This document shows positions 39,000 through 49,954 of a DNA stretch of 64,000 bases, piece by piece. Under the pieces are notes generated by a model. The model searched no databases. It was not told the DNA's origin and was given only the letters and a program-made list of their open reading frames with translations. Position numbers and translations under genes: made by a program. Source of the stretch: Trichodesmium erythraeum GBRTRLIN201 (GTDB lineage Bacteria > Cyanobacteriota > Cyanobacteriia > Cyanobacteriales > Microcoleaceae); assembly GCA_018457135.1 (NCBI GenBank), contig JAGGDU010000176.1, positions 43,829 through 107,828 of the forward strand. The letters run 5' to 3'. How positions within the stretch are numbered: position 1 is the stretch's first letter; every line of letters starts with the position of its first letter.

Positions 39000-40470
39000 C
39001 CAAAAATAAAGGGTTTTACTTAGAATAAATTAAGGAATTAAATACATTTTATCTATACTTAAGTACGAAAGTCTTGTAATTCAGTCGCAGATATAATTGA
39101 TACCAAATCTGTTTTTCAATGCATGTACTTTGTCAAAATCTTCTCTAAGTATCTCACCTGCTCCCTTACCTCACAAGGGTAATAAAGAGATCATGGGGTA
39201 AGACTTAGTAGGCAAGAAGATAAAGTGGACAAGGAAGTAGAAATTTGGAGGATTAAAACTCATAATATAGAAGACAAATTTATCACCCAAACAATTAATG
39301 CAGCAATGGGTAAGACTTAGTAGGCAAGAAGATAAAGTGGACAAGGAAGTAGAAATTTGGAGGATTAAAACTCATAATATAGAAGACAAATTTATCACCC
39401 AAACAATTAATGCAGCAATGATAATTTTTGATCATCGCACCCACAGCTTCCCATGGAATAGAGTACCTCTATTCTTGAGTTTTGTGTAAATATTTCTTAA
39501 TGTCCACGGTTGATTTCTCCCTTGTCACCGAGTTCTCCCCCATCTCACTATCTGCGCAAAGGGATACTTTATAAACTAGATTTAGTATTAAACTACGTCT
39601 TTAATAACATACTAGATGGACTTATTGAACTTGAGAAAATACCAAAATATCCTTATGAACTACGATAAAATTTAAAAATTAATTTAAAGAAGTAGTCAAT
39701 GGTCACAACTCAGTAGGACCATTTTTTTTAGTGACGAGCACAAGATTTCAACTGCTTTTAAAGATCTGGCGCAATAGATAGTTGCTGGGGATACTCAGAG
39801 CTATAAAAGCTGATAGCTAATTAACTTTAAGTTTTGTAAAATTTGAACCGATATATTTTGACTTTTTTTCTCTGCTGTGAGTTATAAAAAATACTTGATT
39901 AAGAGACTATTTGTTAAAAGAATATTAAATTTTATTCTAGTAGATTGAGACAGCTAAAACCTTGCATCAGATTTTTTTCGTATAATTATTGAAAAGAGAA
40001 AGATTTGACCATTTTTATTATGCAAAATTTAAGGTGTGTCAGTCCATTAGGGTGGGTAGTCCGACAATGTATATTCTTGATAGCTAAATTTTAACTTTTT
40101 GCCGTAACCAATTCAAATCAAAGACTATAGCTTTCTTAATCTTGAGAGAATGTGAATTTACTCTATAATCCTTGATCAAGAAACTTGAATAATTGTAAAC
40201 ATATAACTTAAACATCTCAAGCAAGTCTATAATCACCTAAAGAACTTAGCATTTACAGGTAATTGGTAAAACCCAATCTATGTATTTCTAAGAATTTAGC
40301 CAAATTTAAGTATTATAGTTGGCAGAAAACTTGGAGTGTGATGTTGCACTCTAGCAAAAAGCAGTTACAATCTGTAAACTTGCAAAAGATATTGATAATT
40401 CTTTACAACTTTTATCAGCTTCTACAACATCAATAATTTAGTTAATTGTCTTTGGGAGAGGAGAGTCTTC
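39000..40470. other. Long spacer upstream of psaA
   Basis: About 1.5 kb. It contains the exact 112-bp duplication listed separately and short protein-like patches without a stable frame. The right part must contain the psaA promoter and leader. The strong GGGAGAGGAG before the psaA ATG is at 40454-40463. High-light elements could not be assigned by eye. Confidence 0.5.
39196..39419 (+). repeat. Exact 112-bp tandem duplication
   Basis: Positions 39196-39307 are repeated directly at 39308-39419, from gggtaagacttagtaggcaa to aaacaattaatgcagcaatg, with no mismatch that I can find. The unit length is not a multiple of three. In one frame the unit reads EDKVDKEVEIWRIKTHNIED, protein-like but not recognised, and the second copy runs on into a frame ending at 39489. 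Confidence 0.9.
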
Positions 40471-42732
40471 ATGACCATAAGTCCTCCAGAGCGTGAGGCA
40501 AAAGTAAGAGTAACTGTTGATACTGACCCTGTACCTACTTCTTTTGAAAAGTGGGGGAAACCTGGTCACTTCAGTCGGTCTCTAGCCAGAGGACCAAAAA
40601 CCACTACCTGGATTTGGAACCTCCATGCTGACGCTCACGACTTTGATAGTCACACTTCTGATTTAGAAGATGTATCGCGCAAAATCTTCAGCGCACACTT
40701 TGGTCACCTGGCCATAATCTTTGTCTGGTTGAGTGGCGCATATTTTCATGGCGCTAAATTTTCCAACTATGAAGCTTGGTTAGCAGACCCTACAGGAATT
40801 AAACCAAGTGCTCAAGTTGTATGGCCAGTTTTAGGCCAGGGCATCTTAAATGGTGATATGGGTGGTGGTTTCCATGGCATCCAAATTACTTCCGGATTAT
40901 TCCAATTATGGCGCGCTTCTGGCATCACTAATGAGTACCAACTATACTGCACGGCTATCGGTGGCTTAGTAATGGCAGCCCTGATGATGTTTGCAGGTTG
41001 GTTCCATTATCATAAGAAAGCACCGAAATTGGAATGGTTCCAGAATGTGGAATCAATGATGAACCATCACTTAGCAGGCTTACTAGGTTTAGGTTGCCTG
41101 TCTTGGGCAGGCCACCAGATTCATGTTTCTTTGCCTATTAATAAGTTATTAGATTCTGGGGTAGCACCAGAGGATATTCCTCTACCTCATGAATTTCTAT
41201 TTAATAAAAGCTTGATGGCAGAGTTGTACCCTAGTTTTGCCAAAGGTTTAACCCCATTCTTTACATTGAATTGGGGTGAATATGCTGATTTCCTGACCTT
41301 TAAAGGTGGTTTAAACCCTGTAACAGGTGGCTTGTGGTTATCTGATACAGCTCATCATCATTTAGCACTAGCAGTATTATTCATAGTTGCTGGCCATATG
41401 TACCGGACAAATTGGGGCATTGGTCACAGCATGAAAGAAATTTTAGAAGCTCATAAAGATCCACTCATAATTGGTGGTGAAGGTCATAAAGGTCTATATG
41501 AAGCTTTAACAACTTCCTGGCACGCCCAGTTAGCAATTAACTTGGCTATGCTAGGATCTCTTAGCATCATTGTGGCACATCACATGTATGCAATGCCACC
41601 GTATCCCTATATTGCGACTGACTACCCAACTCAGTTATCTCTGTTCACTCACCATATGTGGATTGGAGGATTCCTGATTGTGGGAGCTGGAGCTCATGGT
41701 GCTATTTTTATGGTGCGGGATTATGATCCAGCAAAGAATGTTAACAACGTGTTGGATCGAGTCATTCGTCACCGGGATGCAATTATCTCTCACCTGAACT
41801 GGGTTTGTATTTTCCTGGGCTTCCATAGCTTCGGATTATACGTTCATAATGATACTCTGCGGGCTTTAGGTCGTCCCCAGGATATGTTCTCTGATACTGG
41901 TATTCAACTACAGCCAATCTTTGCTCAGTGGGTACAAAATCTTCATAGTTTAGCTCCTGGCAATACTGCTCCTAATGCTTTAGCATCCGTCAGCCCAATT
42001 TTTGGTGGCGATGTATTAGCAGTAGGTGGCAAAGTGGCAATGATGCCAATGACCTTGGGTACGGCGGACTTTATGGTGCACCATATCCATGCCTTTACAA
42101 TCCATGTTACAGCCCTGATTCTTCTTAAAGGTGTACTGTATGCTCGTAACTCTCGACTAATTCCAGATAAGAGTGAACTAGGCTTCCGATTCCCTTGTGA
42201 TGGTCCTGGTCGTGGTGGTACTTGTCAAGTTTCTGGTTGGGACCATGTATTCTTGGGTCTTTTCTGGATGTATAATTCACTGTCAATTGTGATTTTTCAC
42301 TTTAGTTGGAAGATGCAGTCAGATGTCTGGGGAACAGTAGATCCAGATGGTACAGTGAGTCACATTACTTACGGCAACTTTGCCCAAAGTGCAGTTACTA
42401 TCAATGGTTGGTTGCGTGACTTCTTGTGGGCACAAGCTTCAAACGTAATTACATCATACGGTTCAGAATTATCTGCATACGGTTTGTTATTCCTTGGCGC
42501 ACACTTTATTTGGGCATTTAGCTTAATGTTCTTGTTTAGTGGTCGTGGGTACTGGCAAGAGTTGATAGAGTCTATAGTTTGGGCTCATAATAAGTTAAAG
42601 GTTGCTCCAGCAATTCAGCCTCGTGCTTTAAGCATAACCCAGGGTAGAGCAGTAGGAGTAGCTCATTATCTCCTCGGCGGAATTGTCACAACCTGGGCAT
42701 TCTTCCTAGCTCGAATAATTGCAGTAGGATAG
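40471..42732 (+). CDS. psaA: Photosystem I P700 apoprotein A1
   Basis: A 753-residue core subunit of photosystem I that, with PsaB, binds P700, A0, A1 and the Fx iron-sulfur cluster in the thylakoid membrane. The Fx motif [19 protein letters not shown] lies at about residues 570-588. Histidine-rich membrane helices such as [20 protein letters not shown] are typical. The length is standard. The start is ATG at 40471 with GGGAGAGGAG about eight bases upstream. psaB follows after 282 bp on the same strand, an arrangement known as the psaAB operon. Confidence 0.99.
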   Translation: MTISPPEREAKVRVTVDTDPVPTSFEKWGKPGHFSRSLARGPKTTTWIWNLHADAHDFDSHTSDLEDVSRKIFSAHFGHLAIIFVWLSGAYFHGAKFSNYEAWLADPTGIKPSAQVVWPVLGQGILNGDMGGGFHGIQITSGLFQLWRASGITNEYQLYCTAIGGLVMAALMMFAGWFHYHKKAPKLEWFQNVESMMNHHLAGLLGLGCLSWAGHQIHVSLPINKLLDSGVAPEDIPLPHEFLFNKSLMAELYPSFAKGLTPFFTLNWGEYADFLTFKGGLNPVTGGLWLSDTAHHHLALAVLFIVAGHMYRTNWGIGHSMKEILEAHKDPLIIGGEGHKGLYEALTTSWHAQLAINLAMLGSLSIIVAHHMYAMPPYPYIATDYPTQLSLFTHHMWIGGFLIVGAGAHGAIFMVRDYDPAKNVNNVLDRVIRHRDAIISHLNWVCIFLGFHSFGLYVHNDTLRALGRPQDMFSDTGIQLQPIFAQWVQNLHSLAPGNTAPNALASVSPIFGGDVLAVGGKVAMMPMTLGTADFMVHHIHAFTIHVTALILLKGVLYARNSRLIPDKSELGFRFPCDGPGRGGTCQVSGWDHVFLGLFWMYNSLSIVIFHFSWKMQSDVWGTVDPDGTVSHITYGNFAQSAVTINGWLRDFLWAQASNVITSYGSELSAYGLLFLGAHFIWAFSLMFLFSGRGYWQELIESIVWAHNKLKVAPAIQPRALSITQGRAVGVAHYLLGGIVTTWAFFLARIIAVG

Positions 42733-42759
42733 AATGCAATAGCATATTAAGATTCTTCC

Positions 42760-42788
42760 TTGGGGATTGACTTATCCTCAATCCCCAA
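42760..42788 (+). promoter_or_regulatory. Perfect hairpin between psaA and psaB
   Basis: TTGGGGATTGA (42760-42770) and TCAATCCCCAA (42778-42788) form a perfect 11-bp stem with a 7-base loop, 28 bp after the psaA stop. No T-run follows, so it is more likely an mRNA-stabilising or processing hairpin than a simple terminator. It could limit read-through into psaB. Confidence 0.7.
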
Positions 42789-43014
42789 CTTAATCTTTCA
42801 AGGGGTCTCCCGTTATAAAGTACTAGTAAAAAACGGCGTGGGTCTCATCCTTACTGCTTGTCCAAGCTTAGATATTCCTGAGCTATTGAGGCAGAAAGCT
42901 ACTATCAGTGAGATTGAGAAAAATACCATTATACCTTTTACGATTTAACGGTGGCAAAACCCTAATTCAATCTAAATTCTCTTAAATATCTGCGAGACTT
43001 AGATATAAAGATCT

Positions 43015-45231
43015 ATGGCAACAAAATTCCCAAAATTTAGCCAAGACCTGGCACAAGATCCAACCACCCGTCGGATCTGGTATGGAATTGCTACAGCCCA
43101 TGACTTTGAAACCCACGATGGCATGACAGAGGAAAATCTTTATCAAAAGATTTTTGCTTCTCACTTTGGCCATCTAGCAATCATTTTCCTCTGGACTTCT
43201 GGTAGCCTCTTCCACGTGGCTTGGCAAGGAAACTTTGAACAGTGGATTAAAGATCCTCTGAATGTACGTCCCATCGCTCATGCGATTTGGGATCCTCAAT
43301 TTGGTCAAGAGGCCGTAGATGCCTTCACCCAAGCTGGAGCCTCTAATCCAGTAAATATAGCCTATTCTGGTGTTTACCATTGGTGGTACACTATCGGCAT
43401 GAGAACAAATGGAGACTTATATCAGGGTTCTATTTTTCTCCTGATATTAGCATCCATCATGCTGTTTGCTGGTTGGTTACACCTCCAGCCTAAGTTTAGT
43501 CCTAGCCTAGCATGGTTCAAAAATGCTGAGTCCCGCCTCAATCACCATTTGGCAGGTCTATTCGGTGTTAGTTCCTTAGCTTGGACTGGTCACTTGGTTC
43601 ACGTTGCAATTCCTGAATCTCGTGGACAGCACGTTGGTTGGGATAACTTCCTGACGACTATGCCTCACCCAGCAGGTTTAGGTCCCTTCTTTACAGGAAA
43701 TTGGGGCGTTTATGCTCAAAATCCTGATACCGTTAACCATGTGTTTGGTACTTCTGAAGGTGCGGGAACTGCAATTTTGACTTTCTTGGGTGGTTTCCAT
43801 CCTCAAACTGAGTCCCTGTGGTTGACTGATATGGCTCATCACCACTTGGCGATCGCAGTTATCTTCATAATTGCTGGTCATATGTACCGCACTAACTTTG
43901 GTATTGGTCACAGTATCAAAGAAATGCTTGATTCCAAAGCTGGTTTAATTGGTGGAAAAAGTCAAGGTCAGTTTAACTTGCCTCACCAAGGGTTATATGA
44001 AACTCTAAATAACTCTCTACATTTCCAGTTAGCATTAGCTCTAGCTTCTCTTGGTGTAATTACTTCCTTGGTAGCACAGCACATGTATGCTCTGCCTCCT
44101 TATGCTTTTATGGCAAGGGATTACACTACAATGGCAGCACTTTACACCCACCATCAGTATATTGCTGGTTTCATTATGGTAGGTGCATTTGCTCATGGTG
44201 CGATTTTCCTAGTACGGGATTACGATCCTGAGCAAAATAAAGGTAATGTTCTCGATCGTGTCTTGAATCACAAAGAGGCTATCATATCTCACTTGAGTTG
44301 GGTTTCTTTATTCTTAGGATTCCATACTCTAGGTCTTTATGTCCATAATGATGTAATGGTAGCTTTCGGCACTCCTGAAAAGCAAATCTTGATTGAACCG
44401 GTATTTGCTCAGTTCGTTCAGGCTGCTTCCGGGAAGGCTTTATATGGCATGGATGTTCTGTTATCTAACTCTGATAGTCTTGCTTCCACTGCTGGTGCTG
44501 TATGGTTACCAAATTGGTTAGAAGCTATCAATAGTGGTACAAATTCTCTGTTTTTAACCATTGGACCCGGAGATTTCTTGGTTCACCATGCCATTGCTCT
44601 AGGTTTGCATACAACAACTTTAATTTTGGTTAAAGGTGCATTGGATGCTCGTGGTTCTAAGTTAATGCCAGACAAGAAAGACTTCGGTTATGCATTCCCT
44701 TGTGATGGCCCTGGTCGTGGTGGTACTTGCGATATCTCTGCTTGGGACTCCTTCTATCTAGCTATGTTCTGGATGTTAAACACCATTGGTTGGGTAACAT
44801 TTTACTGGCACTGGAAAAACTTGTCTGTATGGCAAGAGAACTTGGCTCAGTTTAATCAATCTTCTACTTATTTGATGGGTTGGTTGCGTGATTATCTGTG
44901 GTTGAACTCTTCCCAGTTAATTAACGGTTATAACCCTTATGGAACTAGTAACTTGTCTGTTTGGGCTTGGATGTTCTTATTCGGACACCTAGTTTGGGCA
45001 ACTGGTTTCATGTTCCTCATCTCTTGGCGTGGTTACTGGCAAGAGCTAATCGAAACTATTGTTTGGGCACATGAGCGTACTCCTCTAGCTAACTTGGTTC
45101 GCTGGAAAGATAAGCCTGTTGCTCTTTCTATTGTTCAAGCTCGTGTTGTTGGCTTAGCTCACTTTACTATTGGCTATGTTCTGACTTACGCCGCATTTTT
45201 GATAGCTTCTACTGCTGGTAAGTTTGGTTAA
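43015..45231 (+). CDS. psaB: Photosystem I P700 apoprotein A2
   Basis: A 738-residue partner of PsaA in the photosystem I core. The Fx motif [19 protein letters not shown] lies at about residues 559-577. Family blocks [24 protein letters not shown] at the start and the pattern [21 protein letters not shown] are clear. The length is normal. The start is ATG at 43015; the ribosome binding site is weak, unlike psaA. A strong terminator follows at 45278. The 282-bp psaA-psaB gap contains only a chance frame and the hairpin at 42760. Confidence 0.99.
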
Positions 45232-45277
45232 TTTTTAGAGACTAGCTGAACTCTTTTTTAGTAGGTTAGATTAAGTT

Positions 45278-45308
45278 AAACCTCCTGCTTTTAGTAGGGG
45301 GTTTTTTT
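45278..45308 (+). terminator. Terminator after psaB
   Basis: AAACCTCCT pairs with AGGGGGTTT around a loop (gcttttagt), followed by a seven-T run. It is 46 bp beyond the psaB stop and is the clearest Rho-independent terminator in the window. Confidence 0.85.
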
Positions 45309-45356
45309 GTGAAAAATATTAAGTATTACGTAATGTAAAACTTATTAACTAACAAT

Positions 45357-45584
45357 TTATTCAAACCTTAAAGGAAAATGGCCATGATTATTTAACCAAA
45401 CACAAACACTGTAGGCTAAAATTTTACGATTAAAACGAAATATCAATTGCCAAGTATCTCTGACCCAAACTTTGTCAACCAACACTCTATTAATTGGTAT
45501 CTTCTGATTAGAGATGGACACAACCATAAAGCCATAAGCACTTAAACTGCCATAGGTCCATACTCTGCAAACAGGATTTACCAA
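45357..45584 (-). pseudogene. Probable transposase C-terminal relic
   Basis: A 75-codon minus-strand frame with VDKVWVRDTWQLIFRFNRK then ILAYSVCVWLNNHG, resembling the end of DDE transposases in which a KILA-SV-WLN helix closes the protein. There is no start-proximal domain and no family certainty. It lies between psaB and psbB. Confidence 0.4.
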
Positions 45585-45794
45585 TGTCCGTGCCCTAAAT
45601 GCTTTTTCAATTCACTTGCTATTAACTTCAAAACTTTATACAATTCTTGAAAAAGTATTAATTTTTATGCCCTCATCTAGTAAGTTTGGCCATATTGTTG
45701 TCCGAAATAATCTTGATAATAGGACTAATGTTTGGGACGATTTATTTTTCGGAGAGCATAACAAGCAAAAGAAAAAAGTTTTCAGAAATATTGG

Positions 45795-45944
45795 TATGGT
45801 CTGCTTGACCGTCACTACCTGTGGAGGTCCTGCTGCCGACAGTGACCGTAGAAGCAGGAAGTAAAAATCAAACAGTTACTTTACTGAACGCTTTGTGTCA
45901 GTTTTACAAAGCAGTAGACATCATTTCTAGGAGGAGTGTAGTAA
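45795..45944 (+). promoter_or_regulatory. psbB leader block, homologous to the rps1 leader
   Basis: The 69 bases from about 45798 align without gaps to 49778-49846 upstream of rps1 (54 of 69 identical by my count). They share GCCTGTGGAG/ACCTGTGGAG, TTGCTGC/CTGCTGC and ACCGTAGAA.CAGGAAGTAAA. Looser similarity (aacg.ttt, cagtttta, agcag, catca) continues toward the start codon. The block can form GTCACT/AGTGAC and TCCTGCT/AGCAGGA pairings, which are mutually exclusive or nested. AGGAGGAG precedes the psbB ATG. A structured 5' UTR element is my inference. Confidence 0.55.
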
Positions 45945-47471
45945 ATGGGATTACCTTGGTATCGTGTACATACAGTTGTTCTGAATGATCCAGGACGACT
46001 AATATCCGTGCATTTAATGCACACTGCTCTTGTAGCAGGTTGGGCCGGATCAATGGCCCTTTATGAACTGGCAATCTTTGATCCTAGCGATCCAGTGCTA
46101 AACCCTATGTGGCGTCAGGGAATGTTTGTTATGCCATTCATGGCCCGTCTAGGTGTTACCCAATCTTGGGGTGGTTGGAGTGTTACAGGAGAAGTAGCTT
46201 CAAACCCTGGTTTCTGGTCTTTTGAAGGTGTAGCAGCAGCTCATATCGTTCTTTCTGGTTTGCTATTCCTAGCTGCTGTATGGCATTGGGTTTTCTGGGA
46301 TTTAGATTTATTCTTTGACCAACGTACAGGAGATCCTGCTCTAGACCTGCCAAAAATGTTTGGCATTCACTTATTCTTATCTGGTTTACTTTGCTTTGGC
46401 TTTGGGGCCTTCCATTTGACCGGAGTATTTGGTCCAGGAATGTGGGTATCAGATCCTTATGGGTTAACAGGCTCGATCCAGCCAGTAGCACCATCATGGG
46501 GACCAGAAGGATTTAACCCATTTAATGCTGGTGGAATTGTTGCTCACCACATTGCTGCTGGAATTGTGGGAATTATTGCTGGTTTATTCCACTTATCAGT
46601 AAGACCGCCAGAACGTCTCTACAGAGCCTTGCGGATGGGTAATATTGAAACAGTTCTTTCCAGTAGTATTGCAGCAGTTTTCTTTGCAGCTTTTGTTGTA
46701 GCTGGTACAATGTGGTATGGCTGTGCAGCTACTCCTATAGAATTATTTGGCCCTACTCGTTATCAGTGGGATAATAGTTACTTTCAGCAAGAAATTGATC
46801 GTCGTGTTCAAGCTGAAATAGTAGCAGGAAAAACTCCCTCTGAAGCTTGGTTAACTATCCCCGAAAAATTAGCCTTTTATGACTACGTTGGTAATAGTCC
46901 AGCAAAAGGCGGTCTTTTCCGTGTTGGTCCTATGAATAATGGAGATGGTTTAGCTCAAGCTTGGCTTGGTCATCCTATATTTGAGGATAGGGATGGTGAA
47001 GAATTATTTGTACGTCGCTTACCTAACTTTTTTGAAACTTTCCCAGTAGTTTTGACCAATTCTGAAGGTGTAGTAAAGGCTGATATTCCTTTTCGTCGTT
47101 CAGAGTCAAAATATAGTTTTGAGGAACGGGGGGTAACAGTTAGCTTCTTGGGTGGTGAACTTGATAGTCAAACCTTTACTAACCCAGCCGATGTTAAAAA
47201 GTATGCTCGTAAAGCCCAAACTGGTGAACCTTTTGAATTTGACCAAGAAACTTTAGGCTCTGATGGTGTGTTCCGAACTAGTACTCGTGGTTGGTTTACT
47301 TTTGGTCATGCTTGTTTTGCTCTCCTATTCTTCTTCGGTCATATTTGGCATGGATGCCGGACCTTATTCCGCGATGTGTTTGCAGGTATTGACCCAGACC
47401 TAGAGGAACAAGTAGAGTTTGGTTTATTCCAAAAACTGGGTGACTTGAGTACCCGTAGGAAGGAAACATAA
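45945..47471 (+). CDS. psbB: Photosystem II CP47 chlorophyll-binding core antenna protein
   Basis: A 508-residue inner antenna of photosystem II with six membrane helices and a large lumenal loop between helices five and six (about 255-450). The start [19 protein letters not shown] and paired histidines such as [17 protein letters not shown] and [11 protein letters not shown] that ligate chlorophyll are typical. The length is standard. The start is ATG at 45945 with a strong AGGAGGAG upstream. psbT follows 433 bp later; the two are next to each other in many cyanobacteria and plastids. Confidence 0.99.
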   Translation: MGLPWYRVHTVVLNDPGRLISVHLMHTALVAGWAGSMALYELAIFDPSDPVLNPMWRQGMFVMPFMARLGVTQSWGGWSVTGEVASNPGFWSFEGVAAAHIVLSGLLFLAAVWHWVFWDLDLFFDQRTGDPALDLPKMFGIHLFLSGLLCFGFGAFHLTGVFGPGMWVSDPYGLTGSIQPVAPSWGPEGFNPFNAGGIVAHHIAAGIVGIIAGLFHLSVRPPERLYRALRMGNIETVLSSSIAAVFFAAFVVAGTMWYGCAATPIELFGPTRYQWDNSYFQQEIDRRVQAEIVAGKTPSEAWLTIPEKLAFYDYVGNSPAKGGLFRVGPMNNGDGLAQAWLGHPIFEDRDGEELFVRRLPNFFETFPVVLTNSEGVVKADIPFRRSESKYSFEERGVTVSFLGGELDSQTFTNPADVKKYARKAQTGEPFEFDQETLGSDGVFRTSTRGWFTFGHACFALLFFFGHIWHGCRTLFRDVFAGIDPDLEEQVEFGLFQKLGDLSTRRKET

Positions 47472-47904
47472 CAAACAAAATAAGTACTAAAGTTTGGCTA
47501 CAAGGCTAAACTACTATCTTTAAATAGTTATCAACTTTTAGGATTTCCGTAACGGAATACTATTCATTCACTTTACTCAGGGTTTCACGTCGGTGAGAGC
47601 CAAAAACACAAACAGCTAGTCTCTTGGGTCGAAATTAAGTTAATATCTTTTAGCAGCTTGGGGTTAAAATACCCGAGAACTCCAAAGGATAAATTGTTTA
47701 GGACGGCAAGAGATATTTTTCTAAATCTAAAAAAAAATTATCCTACTGATTCCTGAGTGCTGAGTGTTGTCCAATTAATTAATCTTAAAATTTGATAAAA
47801 GTCCAACGATTACTTTGAAAAAATTTACAAAGTATTTTAGTTGGACTTTTATTTACTATGAACTGGTAAACTAATAAAGAACTGGATTTTCAGGAAATTA
47901 GCTT
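47472..47904 (+). other. psbB-psbT intergenic region with hairpins
   Basis: An unusually long 433 bp. A strong inverted repeat AAAAGTCCAAC (47797-47807) / GTTGGACTTTT (47840-47850), with an inner CTTTG/CAAAG pairing, ends in ttatttact; it could terminate the psbB transcript. A smaller hairpin cttgggg..acccgag lies near 47657-47677. A small RNA or processing site here is possible but unproven. Confidence 0.5.
47797..47850 (+). terminator. Strong inverted repeat 54 bp before psbT
   Basis: An 11-bp perfect stem with T-rich right arm (ggacttttattt). On the plus strand it would act as a terminator for psbB transcripts or as a processing hairpin upstream of psbT. Confidence 0.6.
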
Positions 47905-48000
47905 ATGGAAAGTGCAGCTTACATTTTGGTACTAGCTTTGGCCTTAGGCGTAATATTTTTTGCCATCGCCTTCCGTGATCCACCTAGGATTGGAAAGTAA
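47905..48000 (+). CDS. psbT: Photosystem II reaction centre protein T
   Basis: A 31-residue single-helix subunit of photosystem II: MESAAYILVLALALGVIFF then AIAFRDPPRIGK. It sits at the dimer interface and stabilises the complex. The sequence and length are typical of cyanobacterial PsbT. AGGAAATT lies just upstream of the ATG. Its place after psbB supports the call. Confidence 0.97.
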   Translation: MESAAYILVLALALGVIFFAIAFRDPPRIGK

Positions 48001-48154
48001 TTATTCTTGATTAGTTTCCTCTCTAACAAATTACCTTTTTAATTAGTTATGAGTGCTGAGTTTGATCCCAGCATTCATATCTATTACCTGTATTTAGTGG
48101 CCATCACCCCAAATAGGGGAAATTTATTCATGTATTGTATGAAAAATTTAAAGT

Positions 48155-48682
48155 ATGCTATGTCCAATTTGCCAAGATACAAATAGTCGTGTTCTAGAAT
48201 CTCGTTCAGCTGAATCTGGCAAGAGCATCCGACGTCGGCGAGAATGTATGAATTGCCAGCATCGTTTCACTACTTATGAGAGAATAGAGTTTCTGACAAT
48301 AACAATAATTAAAAGGGATGGAAAAAAGGAGTCTTTTGACAAGTCGAAATTACTTCGAGGTATTATTCGTTCCTGTGAAAAAACTGGTATTGAAGTTAGT
48401 CAGCTTGAAGCTTTTGTCAATCAAATAGAGGTTGAATTACAAGGTAAATGCCAGAGAGAAATTACTAGTGCTGAGATTGGTGAAATTGTTCTTAGCAAAT
48501 TGAGTGGCATTAGTGAAGTTGCCTATATCCGTTTCGCTTCTGTTTATCGTAAATTTCAAGGTATTCGAGATTTTGTAGATACCTTAAATCATCTGCAAAA
48601 TCAAAAAGAGAATTTAGAGTTTACTGCGACTGTGCCACAAAATTCTGAAATTTCTCTACAACAAGATGTAATTAATGTGTAA
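48155..48682 (+). CDS. nrdR: Transcriptional repressor NrdR
   Basis: A 175-residue protein with a zinc ribbon (Cys3, Cys6, Cys31, Cys34), the basic [20 protein letters not shown] region and an ATP-cone domain (about 48-138, [20 protein letters not shown]). NrdR senses ATP/dATP and represses ribonucleotide reductase genes by binding NrdR boxes. The C-terminal 30 residues are a variable tail. The start is ATG at 48155. The order psbB-psbT-nrdR-rps1 is as seen in other cyanobacteria; the gap to psbT is 154 bp. Confidence 0.95.
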   Translation: MLCPICQDTNSRVLESRSAESGKSIRRRRECMNCQHRFTTYERIEFLTITIIKRDGKKESFDKSKLLRGIIRSCEKTGIEVSQLEAFVNQIEVELQGKCQREITSAEIGEIVLSKLSGISEVAYIRFASVYRKFQGIRDFVDTLNHLQNQKENLEFTATVPQNSEISLQQDVINV

Positions 48683-49211
48683 AACAGCTAAAGTTATAAA
48701 TTAAATTCTTGCTTTGACTATATTTTACAATTTGGGAATGTCCTAAAAGTTATAGCGACTGTATGGTAAAAAAGTTTTAACATTTAGTTGGCACGATACG
48801 CAAGATATTATTCAGAATTTATTTCAAACATAGCATAGTTTATGGAATAGGCCTTGTGCCTAATGTAAAGATAGAAAGTTAGAAATAGAAATTAGTTACG
48901 GTGAAACATGAGTTGGATAATTTTTTCTGATATAATATTAATTATTGTTAATTAGTCATAATAAAAATGTTTTTCTCTGTTAACAGAGTATCTTTTCTGT
49001 TTGGAATACATTGCTGCGAAGTCTCCTTCTGCTGTCTACTTTCTAGTCATTCCGAAAGGTTTCCCACAGAAGGTAGTTATTTGATTTAGAAATGATATAA
49101 CAAAAACATAGATTTCGAAATTTACTTAGTAACAAATGGTAGAAATTGTACCTAATGTCATAATTGTAGATTTGTGGTAAAATTAAATATTTTGAATCAT
49201 AATTGAATTCT
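48683..49211. other. Spacer after nrdR
   Basis: AT-rich DNA with no supported gene. The minus-strand frame at 49043-49243 is low-complexity and overlaps the start of a repeat, so I reject it. Confidence 0.35.
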
Positions 49212-49560
49212 AGAAACTTGTCTTGACTTGGTAAAATTTCCATTCTACTAATTATTTTGACCTGACTAGACTAAATTAACACGTTGAGTGTATGTCAGGT
49301 TCTCAATTAGAGTGATCAAAAAAATGAAGTAAATATCCAAACCTTAACTAGGGAAGTAGTATTTTTTACAAAAGTTTTAATGGCCTAAGTAGAAGTATAG
49401 AAACTAACCTTGACTTGGTAAAATTTCCATTCTACTAATTATTCCGACCTCACTAGGGTAAATTAACACATCGAGTGTAAGTCAGAAAAATGAGGTAAAT
49501 GTCCAAGCCTTAAATAGGAAAATGGTATTTTTTACAAAAGCTCTAATGGCCGAAAAATTA
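49212..49560. repeat. Two tandem diverged copies of a unit of about 165-185 bp
   Basis: Copy A is at about 49212-49392 and copy B at about 49399-49560. They share cttgacttggtaaaatttcc, attctactaattatt, taaattaacac, and attttttacaaaag near the ends. Copy A has a 25-bp insert (gttctcaattagagtgatcaaa). No reading frame is kept, so this is a non-coding duplication. Confidence 0.75.
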
Positions 49561-49642
49561 ACAGTTACTTGCGTAAATTATACGAAAAAATTGGTTTTTC
49601 TATAAAACCATAGTTCTTGTAAAGGAAAGTTTCGTCTCATAC

Positions 49643-49740
49643 TAAATCCGGTTATTATTGGGTTAGTTACTTAAGTAACCAAATCCTGATCATACAACAG
49701 TGTTAAATTTGGTGAATATCTCCTGATCAAACCGGATTGG
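49643..49740. repeat. Palindromic element upstream of rps1
   Basis: AAATCCGGTT near 49645 and AACCGGATT near 49730 are inverted. Inside lie a perfect palindrome GTTACTTAAGTAAC and two TGATCA sites. It looks like a small hairpin-forming repeat (MITE-like) inserted before the rps1 leader. Confidence 0.5.
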
Positions 49741-49775
49741 TATTATATATAAGTTACTAAAGTACAAGTATACAA

Positions 49776-49954
49776 ATGCGGTTTGCTTAACCGTTGATGC
49801 CTGTGGAGATATTGCTGCTTAGAGTAACCGTAGAACCAGGAAGTAAATATTAAAATGTAACAATTTGTAACGTTTTATACCAGTTTTATGTAGCAGGGAA
49901 ACTATCAAGACAAGTAAAAAACATTAAGGAGAGAAATCCCAAGAAAATACACGC
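49776..49954 (+). promoter_or_regulatory. rps1 leader block, homologous to the psbB leader
   Basis: This is the second copy of the element described at 45795. The conserved core (49778-49846) ends about 108 bp before the rps1 ATG. Weaker similarity to the psbB leader continues (aacgttttataccagtttta, gtagcag, actatca). AAGGAGAGAAA lies before the start. Both genes may share ancestry of their 5' UTRs, or the element may bind a common regulator. Confidence 0.55.

Noticed and set aside
42760..42948. 62-codon frame between psaA and psaB
   Set aside because: It begins inside a perfect hairpin with a non-ATG start and lacks any known counterpart in other psaAB operons.
45616..45864. 82-codon frame upstream of psbB
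   Set aside because: Its 3' part is the leader shared with rps1. The rps1 copy has an in-frame stop, so the conservation is at the DNA/RNA level, not protein.
49043..49243. 66-codon minus-strand frame
   Set aside because: Low-complexity and overlapping a non-coding tandem repeat.
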